Shown: in pieces, positions 18,266 through 26,527 of the stretch | Layout of the letters: every line of letters starts with the position of its first letter | How positions within the stretch are numbered: position 1 is the first letter of the stretch | Source of the DNA: Paraburkholderia fungorum | Lineage (GTDB): Bacteria > Pseudomonadota > Gammaproteobacteria > Burkholderiales > Burkholderiaceae | Direction: 5' to 3' | Length of the DNA stretch: 64,000 nt | NCBI RefSeq assembly: GCF_902833645.1 | Contig: NZ_CADFGE010000001.1 | Span: forward strand, 310,001 to 374,000 | The notes under the pieces: generated by a model | Told to the model about the DNA's origin: nothing | The model's input: only the letters and a program-made list of their open reading frames with translations | Database searches by the model: none | Program-made: the position numbers and the translations under genes

Positions 18266-19486
18266 TTACGCTGCGGCTTTCAGTCCCGAGGCCTGAGTCG
18301 GCTGGCTCAACCACTCCATAGCGGCAGGCAAGCCGCTTTCCTTGAGCGGTACGCCCGCGAGCCGCAGACCCATTTCGCAACCGGCCAGTGTTGCCAGCAG
18401 CATCAGGTCGTTGCAGTCGCCCAGATGGCCGATGCGGAACATGCGGCCTTTCATCTTGCCGAGACCGGTACCGAGCGACATGTCGAAGCGTTCGTAGATG
18501 ACCTTGCGCACCGCGTCGGCGTCGATGCCGTCAGGCATCATCACGCCAGTCAGCACCGGGCTATACACGGCGGGGTCCGCGCACTGAATCTCCAGACCCC
18601 AGGCGCGAACCGCACGGCGGGTGGCTTCGGCGAGACGCTCATGACGGGCGAACACGTTGTCGAGCCCTTCGCCAAGAATCATCTCCAGCGCCTCGTTGAG
18701 CCCGTACAGCAGGTTCGTGTTCGGCGTGTACGGCCAGTAGCCGGTCTTGTTCATCTCGACGATGTCGGTCCAGTCCCAGAAGCTGCGCGGCAATCTGGCC
18801 TGCTTACTGGCGGCGAACGCCTTCGGGGAGATCGCGTTGAAGCTGATGCCCGGGGGCAGCATCAAACCCTTTTGCGAGCCCGACACGGTGACGTCGACGC
18901 CCCATTCGTCATGGCGATAGTCGGCGCAGGCGAGACCCGAGATCGTGTCGACCAGCAGCAGCGCCGGATGGCCGGCGGCGTCGATTGCGCGGCGCACGGC
19001 GGCGATATCCGAGGTGACGCCCGTGGAGGTTTCGTTATGGACGACGCACACTGCCTTGATCGCGTGTTGCGTGTCGGCGCGCAGGCGCTCCTCGATCATG
19101 TTCGGCTGCACACCACGACGCCAGCCTTCAATGCCAGGCAGACCGAGGAACTCCGGCTTCAGCCCGAGGCTTTCCGCCATCTTTTTCCACAGCGTCGCGA
19201 AGTGACCGGTCTCGAACATCAATACGTTGTCGCCGGGGCTGAGCGTGTTCGACAGCGCCGCTTCCCAGGCGCCCGTACCGGAAGCCGGATAGATCACCAC
19301 CGGGTGTTGCGTCTTGAAGATTTTCTTGATGCCTTCGAGCACCTTCAGACCAAGTTCGCCGAACTCGGGGCCGCGATGATCGATGGTCGGGTAGCTCATC
19401 GCACGGAGAATGCGATCGGGCACCGGGCTCGGACCCGGGATCTGCAGGAAGTGACGGCCAGCGGGGTGAAAGTCTAACTTGAGCAT
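18266..19486 (-). CDS. Class V aminotransferase, serine-glyoxylate type
   Basis: This 406-residue PLP enzyme begins MLKLDFHPAGRHFLQIPGP, and FLQIPGPSPVPDRI is typical of serine:glyoxylate aminotransferases. The PLP lysine is in SGSQKGLMLPPG near residue 205. The segments SGTGAWEAAL and DTISGLACADY are also conserved. It would transfer an amino group to glyoxylate or pyruvate in the cytoplasm. The start at 19486 has GGAGGAG 4 bases upstream. It is the first gene of the operon and is divergent from the GntR regulator; TTTTGCATGCAAAA lies just upstream (19505-19518). Confidence 0.92.
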   Translation of the reverse strand: MLKLDFHPAGRHFLQIPGPSPVPDRILRAMSYPTIDHRGPEFGELGLKVLEGIKKIFKTQHPVVIYPASGTGAWEAALSNTLSPGDNVLMFETGHFATLWKKMAESLGLKPEFLGLPGIEGWRRGVQPNMIEERLRADTQHAIKAVCVVHNETSTGVTSDIAAVRRAIDAAGHPALLLVDTISGLACADYRHDEWGVDVTVSGSQKGLMLPPGISFNAISPKAFAASKQARLPRSFWDWTDIVEMNKTGYWPYTPNTNLLYGLNEALEMILGEGLDNVFARHERLAEATRRAVRAWGLEIQCADPAVYSPVLTGVMMPDGIDADAVRKVIYERFDMSLGTGLGKMKGRMFRIGHLGDCNDLMLLATLAGCEMGLRLAGVPLKESGLPAAMEWLSQPTQASGLKAAA

Positions 19487-19504
19487 TGGGCTCCTCCGAT
19501 TGAA

Positions 19505-19518
19505 TTTTGCATGCAAAA
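19505..19518. promoter_or_regulatory. GntR operator 1
   Basis: TTTTGCATGCAAAA is a perfect 14-bp palindrome 19-32 bases upstream of the aminotransferase start, the expected position for repression by the divergent FCD-type GntR protein. A one-mismatch twin lies at 19643-19656. Confidence 0.65.
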
Positions 19519-19642
19519 AACTATATCAGACGATCCGTGACGGATCCAAGGCCAAAATTGCCTGTCGATACCGGTGTTTACCCGCGCTATTAACTAATCT
19601 GGATGCTTCCGCTAAAATCCTGCCTAACACGATGTTGAGGGT

Positions 19643-19656
19643 TTTTGTATGCAAAA
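19643..19656. promoter_or_regulatory. GntR operator 2, overlapping the regulator's start codon
   Basis: TTTTGTATGCAAAA is a one-base variant of the palindrome at 19505-19518. It contains the ATG (19649-19651) of the GntR gene itself, so binding would block its own transcription or initiation region. Confidence 0.65.
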
Positions 19657-20374
19657 TTCGGATTTCGATGCGGGTGTGACCGCGTCCCCGCTGATGCCGA
19701 AGGTTGAGCGTCAGCGCTTGCACGACACGGTGGTGGAGCACATTCGCCGTTTTATCGTCGAGGGGGTGCTGGAGCCGGGCAAGAAACTGAACGAGCGCGA
19801 GCTATGCGAGACGCTGGGGATTTCGCGCACGCCGTTGCGGGAGGCGTTGAAGGTGCTCGCCGCCGAAGGGCTGATCGAGATTTCGCCGAACCGCGGTGCG
19901 TCGGTGTCGAAGATGTCGGAAGCGGAGTTGCGCGAGACCTTTGAGTTGATGAGTGGTCTGGAGGCTTTTTCCGGCGAACTGGCGGCGGAGCGGATGACGG
20001 CTGCGGAGCTTGCTGAGATCAAGGCGCTGCATTATGCGATGCTTGCTTGCCGCACGCAGAACGATCTGGCTGGGTACTACAGCCGCAACCAGGCGATTCA
20101 CGACAAGATCAATGAAGCGGCGAGGAATTCAGCACTGCGGCAGACTTATGTTGCTGTGAATCGGCGCTTGCAAGCGTTGCGGTTTCGGTCGAATTTTCAG
20201 ATCCCTAAGTGGGATAGCGCGATTCATGATCATGATGAGATGCTGAAGGCGCTTGAAGCGCGGGACGGGAAGAAGTTGAGCGCGATTCTTCGGCAGCATT
20301 TGCTGGATAAGAGGGATGCGGTTTTGCAGGTGCAATCGAGGGAGGAAGTGGCGGCTTCGGTGTTGAAGGCTTGA
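19649..20374 (+). CDS. GntR-family regulator (FCD/FadR subfamily)
   Basis: This is a 241-residue regulator. The winged helix-turn-helix (about 20-85) includes LNERELCETLGISRTPLREALKVLAAEGL, and the C-terminal helical FCD domain includes the metal/ligand-binding histidine pattern (AIHDHDEMLKAL). The start ATG 19649 has GAGGG 7 bases upstream. It diverges from the aminotransferase/MFS/hydratase/dehydrogenase operon. Two matching palindromes flank the intergenic region, so it most likely represses both that operon and itself, with an organic acid as inducer. Confidence 0.93.
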   Translation: MQNSDFDAGVTASPLMPKVERQRLHDTVVEHIRRFIVEGVLEPGKKLNERELCETLGISRTPLREALKVLAAEGLIEISPNRGASVSKMSEAELRETFELMSGLEAFSGELAAERMTAAELAEIKALHYAMLACRTQNDLAGYYSRNQAIHDKINEAARNSALRQTYVAVNRRLQALRFRSNFQIPKWDSAIHDHDEMLKALEARDGKKLSAILRQHLLDKRDAVLQVQSREEVAASVLKA

Positions 20375-20463
20375 GCCTGCCCGGCGGGTTTGTTGTTGAT
20401 CTGGATTTTTGGGCGTTGCCCCGGTGGGTTCGTGGTCTGTTTGGCGTTGCTCTCGTTGGTCTT

Positions 20464-20632
20464 TTGGCCTTTCCTTGAATTGTTAGTGGTCTATTAGCGT
20501 TGCCCCTGTGCGGGGCGGCACCTACTTTTCTTTGCCTGCCGCAAAGAAAAGTAGGCAAAAGAAAGCGGCTCAAACCGCTAGCTCATAAGCGGGTCCCCCG
20601 CACAGCCACGGTAGTGGTGCATCTGGAATCTG
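20464..20632 (+). repeat. Left arm of 168-bp inverted repeat
   Basis: The arm matches the reverse complement of 20829-20997 almost base for base; I see only a few mismatches (for example GGCGGC against GGCAGC). It includes GGTCTATTAGCGTTGCCCC and a perfect hairpin with a 15-base stem (CCTACTTTTCTTTGC, 20521-20535, pairing with 20541-20555), then a short AGCGG/CCGCT hairpin. Confidence 0.9.
20521..20555. terminator. Strong hairpin in the left repeat arm
   Basis: CCTACTTTTCTTTGC, 5-base loop CTGCC, GCAAAGAAAAGTAGG: a perfect 15-bp stem with A/T-rich flanks. It lies about 150 bases after the GntR stop and could end transcription from either side. No uridine tract follows directly, so factor-independent termination is a guess. 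Confidence 0.5.
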
Positions 20633-20828
20633 TCCCCTCGCACATTCGGCCTTAGTGACAAGGCAGTCATGCCTCCGGCGGCGCTACGCGCGCCGATACC
20701 CGCTTCCAAAAACCATCAGGTATGCAAAGCGTTGGCCAGGTTTCCCAGGCAGACCCATCCGCGACGCACGCAGTGCGGAGTGGGAGCTGATGAGCCCCTT
20801 GTCGCTAACGCGGAGTGCGCGAGAACAC

Positions 20829-20997
20829 AGATTCCAGATGCACCACTACCGCGACTGTGCGGGGGACCCGCTTATGAGCTAGCGGTTTGAGCCGCTTTCT
20901 TTTGCCTACTTTTCTTTGCGGCAGGCAAAGAAAAGTAGGTGCTGCCCCGCACAGGGGCAACGCTAATAGACCACTAACAATTCAAGGAAAGGCCAAC
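20829..20997 (-). repeat. Right arm of 168-bp inverted repeat
   Basis: This is the inverted copy of 20464-20632, separated by a spacer of about 196 bases. It has the same hairpin (20905-20939). Both arms are intact, so the structure could be a mobile repeat unit or could fold into a very large cruciform or RNA stem. Confidence 0.9.
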
Positions 20998-21049
20998 AAC
21001 CCTAAGACCAAGACCAAAACCAAACCACGCGCCGCAAAGGCAAAAAAAC

Positions 21050-21084
21050 TTGTCCACATAATTTGTGCCCAAGCCTGTGGACAA
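21050..21084. promoter_or_regulatory. Inverted pair of TTGTCCACA sites
   Basis: TTGTCCACA (21050-21058) and its inverse TGTGGACAA (21076-21084) are separated by 17 bases, 126-160 bases before the antiporter start. Each differs by one base from the DnaA box TTATCCACA. They could be weak DnaA sites or an operator. Confidence 0.4.
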
Positions 21085-21209
21085 CCTGCGCACAGCCTCG
21101 CCAAGTACTTGATGCCACAGGCCTATCCCCCACAGGCTCAGCCGCAGGCAAAAGCCCCTCCCTGTGTTAAAAAGAAACCCCACCCTTTGCCACTCGTCGA
21201 GGCCCCCGC

Positions 21210-22796
21210 ATGTCCTCCGTCATGGCTTTCAAACTCGTCCTGCTGTCGCTCGCCGCGATGGTCGGCCTTGAACTGCTGGCCAAGCGGCTCCGGCTCCCAC
21301 CCGCCGCAGCGCTTCTGGTCGGCGGCGCCGCAATGGCCTTCGTGCCGGGCCTGCCCCCCATCAACCTCGATCCCGAACTGGTCCTGATCGTGTTCCTGCC
21401 GCCACTCCTCATGGACGGCGCCTACTTCTCCGTATGGGACGAGTTCAAGCGCAATCTCGGCGGCATCCTGCTGCTCGCAATCGGCGCCGTCGCCTTCACG
21501 ACCCTGGCGGTCGGCCTGGTCGTCCATTGGGTCGTGCCGGCGCTCCCGTGGGCGGCATGCTTCGCGCTCGGCGCAATCGTCTCGCCACCTGACGCCGTCG
21601 CGGCAAAAGCCGTGCTCGAACGCGTCGCGCTACCACGCCGGTTGATGGTGCTACTCGAAGGCGAGAGCCTGCTCAACGACGCCGCCGGCATTGTCCTGTT
21701 CCGCTTCGCCGTCGCGGCCACGTTGACGGGCACGTTCAGCGCACAACATGCGATCGGACGGTTTGCGGTGCTCGGACTGGGTGGCGTCGCGGTGGGCATC
21801 GCAGTCGGCTTTGTGGTCGTCAGGTTGCTGCGCTATCTCGACGACGCGTACCTGATCATCACCGCATCCGTACTTTCCGCGTGGATCAGCTATATCGCGG
21901 GTGACATGCTCGACGTGTCAGGCGTGATCGCCACCGTCAGTTGCGGCATGGTGCTCGGCTGGCACCAGCATGAAATCTTCTCGGCTTCGGTGCGCACGCG
22001 CGGCACAGCCTTCTGGCAGATCCTGATCTTCCTGATGGAAGCGCTGGTTTTCATTCTCATCGGGCTGTCACTACGCAGCGTAATCGTGCGGCTAGGCGGG
22101 GTCGGCGATACGCTGGTCGCATTGGCTCCGGCCGTTGGCGCGGTAATCGCGGCAGTCGTGCTATCGCGCTTCGTGTGGGTCTTCGCCGTCGAAATGTTGA
22201 AGGGACTGGTCTGCAAGCTGATGCGGCGCGCAAACATTGCGCTCGACTGGCGCTCGGCAACCGTGACGAGTTGGGCCGGCATGCGTGGCGTGGTGACACT
22301 GGCAATCGCGCTCTCGTTGCCCGAGGCATTGCCCGGGCGCGATCTGATTCTGGTCGCTTCGTTCGCGGTCATTCTGGTAACGGTGCTGGGTCAAGGCACA
22401 ACGATCGGACCGTTGATTCGCTGGATCAATCCCGACCACGCCTCCGAGAGAAATGAGCAGCATTTGACCGAACCTCAAGCATGGGCGAGGCTCGAAGCGA
22501 CGCAGCTTGCAGCGATCCAACCGCTCGTGCACGACGCCCAGGGACAAGTGATCCATCCACGCCTGCTGGAGCAATATAGCTATCGGGCACGGATGACCGA
22601 AGCCTACCAGGATGTGACGGAATATCCCTCCGATGTTCGATCCGCGCACTACGACGTCGTGCTTGCCGCCGTGGCGGCAGGTCGCCGCGAGTTGTTGCGG
22701 ATGCACCGGTCAGGGTTGATTCATGATGAACTGCTAACCGTGCTTGAGCGGGATCTCGATTTGCAGGAAATCGCAGCCTTGCACGGCAGAGGATGA
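21210..22796 (+). CDS. Na+/H+ antiporter (CPA1/NhaP family)
   Basis: This 528-residue inner-membrane protein has 12-13 helices in the first 420 residues and a soluble C-terminal tail of about 110 residues. The cation-site motifs are visible: FALGAIVSPPDAVAAKAVLE (with the PPDA aspartate) and LLEGESLLNDAAGIVLF (the ND pair). The family exchanges Na+ or K+ for H+ for pH and salt homeostasis. It stands alone; a perfect 15-bp hairpin overlaps its stop codon. Confidence 0.92.
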   Translation: MSSVMAFKLVLLSLAAMVGLELLAKRLRLPPAAALLVGGAAMAFVPGLPPINLDPELVLIVFLPPLLMDGAYFSVWDEFKRNLGGILLLAIGAVAFTTLAVGLVVHWVVPALPWAACFALGAIVSPPDAVAAKAVLERVALPRRLMVLLEGESLLNDAAGIVLFRFAVAATLTGTFSAQHAIGRFAVLGLGGVAVGIAVGFVVVRLLRYLDDAYLIITASVLSAWISYIAGDMLDVSGVIATVSCGMVLGWHQHEIFSASVRTRGTAFWQILIFLMEALVFILIGLSLRSVIVRLGGVGDTLVALAPAVGAVIAAVVLSRFVWVFAVEMLKGLVCKLMRRANIALDWRSATVTSWAGMRGVVTLAIALSLPEALPGRDLILVASFAVILVTVLGQGTTIGPLIRWINPDHASERNEQHLTEPQAWARLEATQLAAIQPLVHDAQGQVIHPRLLEQYSYRARMTEAYQDVTEYPSDVRSAHYDVVLAAVAAGRRELLRMHRSGLIHDELLTVLERDLDLQEIAALHGRG

Positions 22797-22835
22797 CCGG
22801 CACACGTCTGCCATCAGTCGAGACGTGTGCCGGTC
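22795..22835. terminator. Bidirectional terminator hairpin
   Basis: GACCGGCACACGTCT, 11-base loop, AGACGTGTGCCGGTC: a perfect 15-bp stem that begins inside the antiporter stop codon and lies just 15 bases from the end of the convergent small gene. The position suits shared termination, although no clear U-tract follows. Confidence 0.7.
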
Positions 22836-22849
22836 GAACCGTGGCGGGC

Positions 22850-23143
22850 TCAATGGCCTTTGAAAATATCGAGCAGTTGACTTTGCATCTGCATCATCTC
22901 GTGCGCATGCTTCATCTCCATCTGCGCCATGGTGTCCTGATACTCCATGTCCATCTGCATCATTTTCTGCTGGATGGCGATGGCCTGAGTGCGCTGTTCA
23001 GGCGTCAGCTTGTCCATCATCATGCTGTACTCGGGGGGCATCAGGTAGGTGCCGGCACGTCCTATTCCTTGGGCTTGCACAGAACCCGCAGCAAGCGCGA
23101 GCGGCAGCAGTCCGCACATCAATACGGCTCGGATCGATTTCAT
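22850..23143 (-). CDS. Small Met/Gln-rich periplasmic protein
   Basis: This 97-residue protein has a signal peptide (MKSIRAVLMCGLLPLALAAG, cleavage near VQA-Q). The mature part is helical and very rich in Met, Gln, Glu and His (KMMQMDMEYQDTMAQMEM, HAHEMMQMQ). The start at 23143 is supported by GGAG upstream. The composition resembles small metal-binding or Spy-like periplasmic proteins. I do not recognise a named family and claim no function beyond a possible metal or chaperone role. Confidence 0.75.
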   Translation of the reverse strand: MKSIRAVLMCGLLPLALAAGSVQAQGIGRAGTYLMPPEYSMMMDKLTPEQRTQAIAIQQKMMQMDMEYQDTMAQMEMKHAHEMMQMQSQLLDIFKGH

Positions 23144-23409
23144 GTCATCTCCAGTCTTACGTGAGTAGCCCGTCCTAAACACGGGCTACATAAGCGACGT
23201 TCGGTACTCAGACCGGCTTGCCGTGGTCGACCCACCGCACATGCCGGTTCTGAGGATGCAACACTCGGGGCTGGCCGCCATGCACGATCGTCCGGGTGTT
23301 TCAGAGGTTTAGTCGCTCGCGCCTACTGGAAATGACACGCCAAATGAATTTTATGTCGATGACCTTTCTTGTGTGGGGCTGTCACTTTCGCGCATTGCGT
23401 GCCGACTAA

Positions 23410-24048
23410 TTAATCCTTCCACGCCGAGCCCAGAATCATCGTGCAGAAATTCTCACGGTGGTAATGCGGGTCTTTCAGCGCCAGCACGTCTGCCTTCACG
23501 TTGCCGAAGGTCGTCTCCGGTTTATGAATCGTGCCGTGCGCGAATGCGTCGATGATGCCTTCCTTGAAATGCGCGCCACGCGGATGGGCATGCGTAACCT
23601 CATGACGTTGCTGCTCGGTGAACTCGTCGTAAGCAAGGCCCAGCACGTCCATCTCCACGCCGGCCGTGACCAGCGCGACTACCGGCTTCATATATTGCGG
23701 AATTCCGGGAGTGGTGTGCAGCGCAATCGAGTTCCACACCTGCTCGATATCTGCTTCGCCGATACCATGCCGCTGCAAAAAATCGCGCGCCGCATTCGCA
23801 CCGTCCACCTCGAATCGATCGTGCTCGCTGCTATACGGTGCGACAAGCCCCATGTCATGAAACATCGCGCCGATGTACAGCAACTCGGGGTCGTACTTGA
23901 GCTGCTTGCGCGCGCCGGCCAGCGAACCGAACAGGAACACACGCCGCGAATGGTGGTAAAGCAATTCGGTTTCGGTATCGCGCACGAGTTGCGTGGCTTC
24001 GCGCGCCATCATGCTGTCGGGGATCCTGATGCCTGCGATCGTGGTCAT
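23410..24048 (-). CDS. HD-domain phosphohydrolase-like protein
   Basis: This is a 212-residue soluble protein. HD-superfamily metal ligands are visible: HHSRRVFLFG (first histidine), IGAMFHDMGL (the HD pair) and the later histidine in NSIALHTTPG. Such proteins hydrolyse phosphoesters or, in some fungal and bacterial homologues, cyanamide or formamide-type substrates. It is divergent from the GlxA-type regulator at 24289, which may control it. The substrate is unknown. Confidence 0.85.
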   Translation of the reverse strand: MTTIAGIRIPDSMMAREATQLVRDTETELLYHHSRRVFLFGSLAGARKQLKYDPELLYIGAMFHDMGLVAPYSSEHDRFEVDGANAARDFLQRHGIGEADIEQVWNSIALHTTPGIPQYMKPVVALVTAGVEMDVLGLAYDEFTEQQRHEVTHAHPRGAHFKEGIIDAFAHGTIHKPETTFGNVKADVLALKDPHYHRENFCTMILGSAWKD

Positions 24049-24288
24049 GTTGAGTGCTCCATGAAAGACTTGAATGAACCGGACGCGCGATCTTTGTGAC
24101 TGGACAGCGCGTTTGGTATGCTGGTCCGCGATGCTTTTTCTTACCGTTCAGGCAGCGCGTCCGATGAGCTTCAGTATTGGCCGGCGCGCTGTCGCGGGCA
24201 ATCGCCATGGACCGCTGAACCCTGCCAAACGCACCGCGTTGACTGCCGCGGCAGTGCGGATTCCACCACCGTCAAAGGAAATCACCCG

Positions 24289-25251
24289 ATGCCTACCGTT
24301 GCGATCGCGATTTTTCCCGGCGTGCAAGCGCTCGACGTCGCCGGTCCAGTCGATGTGTTTTCCGAAGCCAACCGGTTCCTCGCATCGCAAGATCACTACG
24401 AGGTCATGCTCCTTAGCGCGCAGCCCGGTCCATTGCGCGCGTCCAACGGCATGACGCTCGTCGCCGATGCCACGTTTGACCATGCGCATCGTCCGTTTGA
24501 TCTTGCACTGGTTGCCGGCGGCCCCGCGCTGCCCGACGGCGCCGCGCCCGACTCACGTTTGCTGGAATGGCTATCGCTAGCCGCCACGCAGTGCGAGCAT
24601 TTTGGTTCGGTCTGCACGGGCGCGTTCGCGCTCGGCCATGCCGGACTGCTCGACGCGCGCCATGTCACGACGCACTGGCAGCACGCGGCACAACTCGCCG
24701 CGCAGTTTCCGCGAGCACATGTCGATTTCGACCGGATCTATCTGCGCGACGGCAACCTGGTCACATCCGCGGGCGTGACGGCAGGCATCGATCTGTCGCT
24801 TGCATTAGTCGCGGAGGACCACGGCCCGCACACGGCGCTCGCCGTCGCCAAACGGCTGGTGGTGTTCGCCCAGCGACAGGGCGGCCAATCGCAGTTCAGC
24901 CCCTATCTGACCGCCCCCGCCGATGAGACTTCGCCGGTCGCCAAAGTGCAGGCGCATGTGATGGAGCGGATTCGCGAGCGCTTCACGGTCCAACAACTGG
25001 CGGATGTGGCGGGAATGAGCGCACGCAATTTCGCACGCGTATTCGTGCAGGAAACCCAGGTGACGCCGCACGAATTTGTCGAGCGCGCCCGCGTGGATGC
25101 GGCGCGCAAACAGCTCGAAAGCAGCGGCGCGGCGCTCAAGACGATCGCCTACGATTGCGGCTTCGGCACCGCGGATCGGATGCGCATTGTCTTCATGAAG
25201 CGGATCGGCGTTACGCCGATGCAGTATCGCGAGCGCTTTCGCTCCACCTGA
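24289..25251 (+). CDS. GlxA-family AraC-type transcriptional regulator
   Basis: This 320-residue protein has an N-terminal DJ-1/PfpI-like domain (about 1-185: VAIAIFPGVQALDVAGPVDVF, with the nucleophile-elbow segment GSVCTGAFALG) and a C-terminal AraC domain (about 220-318: FTVQQLADVAGMSARNFARVF and GFGTADRMRIVF). The start ATG 24289 has AAAGGAA 9 bases upstream; the longer upstream frame has no support. It is divergent from the HD-protein gene. The family controls amine/carnitine or related catabolism in other bacteria; the target here is unknown. Confidence 0.92.
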   Translation: MPTVAIAIFPGVQALDVAGPVDVFSEANRFLASQDHYEVMLLSAQPGPLRASNGMTLVADATFDHAHRPFDLALVAGGPALPDGAAPDSRLLEWLSLAATQCEHFGSVCTGAFALGHAGLLDARHVTTHWQHAAQLAAQFPRAHVDFDRIYLRDGNLVTSAGVTAGIDLSLALVAEDHGPHTALAVAKRLVVFAQRQGGQSQFSPYLTAPADETSPVAKVQAHVMERIRERFTVQQLADVAGMSARNFARVFVQETQVTPHEFVERARVDAARKQLESSGAALKTIAYDCGFGTADRMRIVFMKRIGVTPMQYRERFRST

Positions 25252-25396
25252 TCTGGCCGAGGAAGGTGCGAAGGGGGAGACAGCGTTGCGGCGGCGGGAT
25301 TGCCCGAACGCAACCTGACAATCAGCCTCGCTGCAAGCACCAAACGTTGCGTGCGAAAATAACGCTCTTCTCAAGCCAACGATCACAAGGAACGAC

Positions 25397-26155
25397 ATGT
25401 CCACCTCCTCTCCCATCCGCGCGATCGTTACCGGCCACACGCGCGGCCTCGGTGCAGCCCTTGCTGAACAACTGCTGGCGCGCGGCGTCGCGGTGCTGGG
25501 GTTGTCCCGCTCGCGTCATGCCACGCTCAAAGCGCGTTTCCCGGCACTGCTCGAAGAAATCGAACTCGAACTCGCCGATCCCACCCGCGTCGCGCAGTGG
25601 GTCGCAACCGAGGCGCTGCGCAACTTCGTCAGCGGTGCGCAAAGCGTCCTGCTGATCAACAACGCAGGCATGGTCCAGCCGATCGGCCCGATCGAAGGCC
25701 AGAACGCCGCGGACATCGCGACCGCCGTGAGTCTGAACGTCGCCACGCCGCTCATGCTGGCAAGCGCGCTAGCCGCCGCCAGCACCGACGCGACCGATCG
25801 GCGCATCGTCCATATCTCGAGCGGCGCGGCGCGCAATGCGTATCCGGGTTGGAGCATCTACTGCGCAACCAAGGCCGCCCTCGATCATCACGCACGCGCC
25901 GTCACGCTCGACGCGAATCGTGCGCTGCGTATCTGCAGCCTGGCGCCGGGCGTCATCGATACGAATATGCAGGCGGAGATTCGCGGCAGCGGCACCGAAC
26001 AGTTCCCGATGCGCGAAAAATTCGAAGACCTCAAGCGCAATGGGCAGCTTTCGACGCCTGAACAATGCGCGACCCAGCTGCTCGACTATGCGTTCAGCGA
26101 TGCATTCGGGCAAACGCCGGTGGCCGACATTCGCGAGGTGGCGAAGCAGGGCTGA
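25397..26155 (+). CDS. Short-chain dehydrogenase/reductase (sepiapterin/benzil reductase-like)
   Basis: This is a 252-residue Rossmann-fold enzyme. The NADP-binding glycine motif is TGHTRGLG (12-19), the NNAG motif is intact, the catalytic serine is in HISSGAA, and the catalytic pair is Y155 and K159 in YCATK. The sequence style is near YueD/benzil reductases. It has its own ribosome-binding site (AAGGAAC). No clear operon partner; it follows the GlxA regulator by 145 bases. Confidence 0.9.
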   Translation: MSTSSPIRAIVTGHTRGLGAALAEQLLARGVAVLGLSRSRHATLKARFPALLEEIELELADPTRVAQWVATEALRNFVSGAQSVLLINNAGMVQPIGPIEGQNAADIATAVSLNVATPLMLASALAAASTDATDRRIVHISSGAARNAYPGWSIYCATKAALDHHARAVTLDANRALRICSLAPGVIDTNMQAEIRGSGTEQFPMREKFEDLKRNGQLSTPEQCATQLLDYAFSDAFGQTPVADIREVAKQG

Positions 26156-26170
26156 ACTGCGGTTTTCCTG

Positions 26171-26191
26171 CTCCCGTAAACCCTCACCTTT
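26171..26191 (-). repeat. Iteron-like motif
   Basis: CTCCCGTAAACCCTCACCTT plus a further T is the inverse of the origin iteron with one change in the A-tract. It sits 15 bases after the SDR stop codon, 37 kb from rep. Confidence 0.7.
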
Positions 26192-26331
26192 CGACGGATA
26201 AGCCGTCCTATCGTAACGCGTAGCAACGCATCGCATGCCGGCGAGATCATTGCATCTCGCCCGGCTCTTCTCCCGAAATCCAAAACAACGCCCAGCACTT
26301 CAGCAGCACAATTCGAATGCATTTTTGTATT

Positions 26332-26348
26332 AATTAGTATCGCTAATT
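26332..26348. promoter_or_regulatory. Operator-like inverted repeat
   Basis: AATTAG, five bases, CTAATT is a perfect 6-bp inverted repeat in the AT-rich promoter segment about 180 bases upstream of the dehydratase start. No cognate regulator lies next to it; the nearest is the orphan OmpR-type protein at 30661. Confidence 0.4.
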
Positions 26349-26527
26349 CAGAGATAAAACCAAACCGCCCTTATATGTGGGACACCCCTGCATAATTTGA
26401 CGTAGCGCCATGCCGCTCATAAAGTTAACCGGCAACAATGCTTCTTTCTGGCTACACCGCCTGTTCAGAAAGCTGGAGTACGCGGGCCGTCCGCCAATTC
26501 CGCGAATGCATTCCCGAGGAGACGATC

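Larger units (their letters stand above)
20375..21209. other. 835-bp non-coding region with a large inverted repeat
   Basis: No real gene is seen. The region holds a degenerate run of GCGTTGCCCC-like words (20410-20460), the 168-bp inverted repeat pair (20464-20632 and 20829-20997), an inverted pair of TTGTCCACA sites (21050-21084), and the leader of the antiporter gene. Apparent reading frames starting MSRFLLPTFLCGRQRK occur once in each arm, on opposite strands. They are by-products of the repeat. Confidence 0.75.
26156..26527. other. 372-bp intergenic region upstream of the first sugar-acid cluster
   Basis: The region holds one iteron-like motif (26171-26191) just after the SDR stop, then an AT-rich segment (26320-26360) with the interrupted palindrome AATTAG-TATCG-CTAATT at 26332-26348. 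The AT-rich part probably carries the promoter and operator for the dehydratase operon. No gene is seen. Confidence 0.6.

Noticed and set aside
20205..21387. Two look-alike proteins starting MSRFLLPTFLCGRQRK, one on each strand
   Set aside because: Their shared part is just the translation of the two inverted-repeat arms. The remaining parts differ and run into unrelated sequence, with no ribosome-binding sites.
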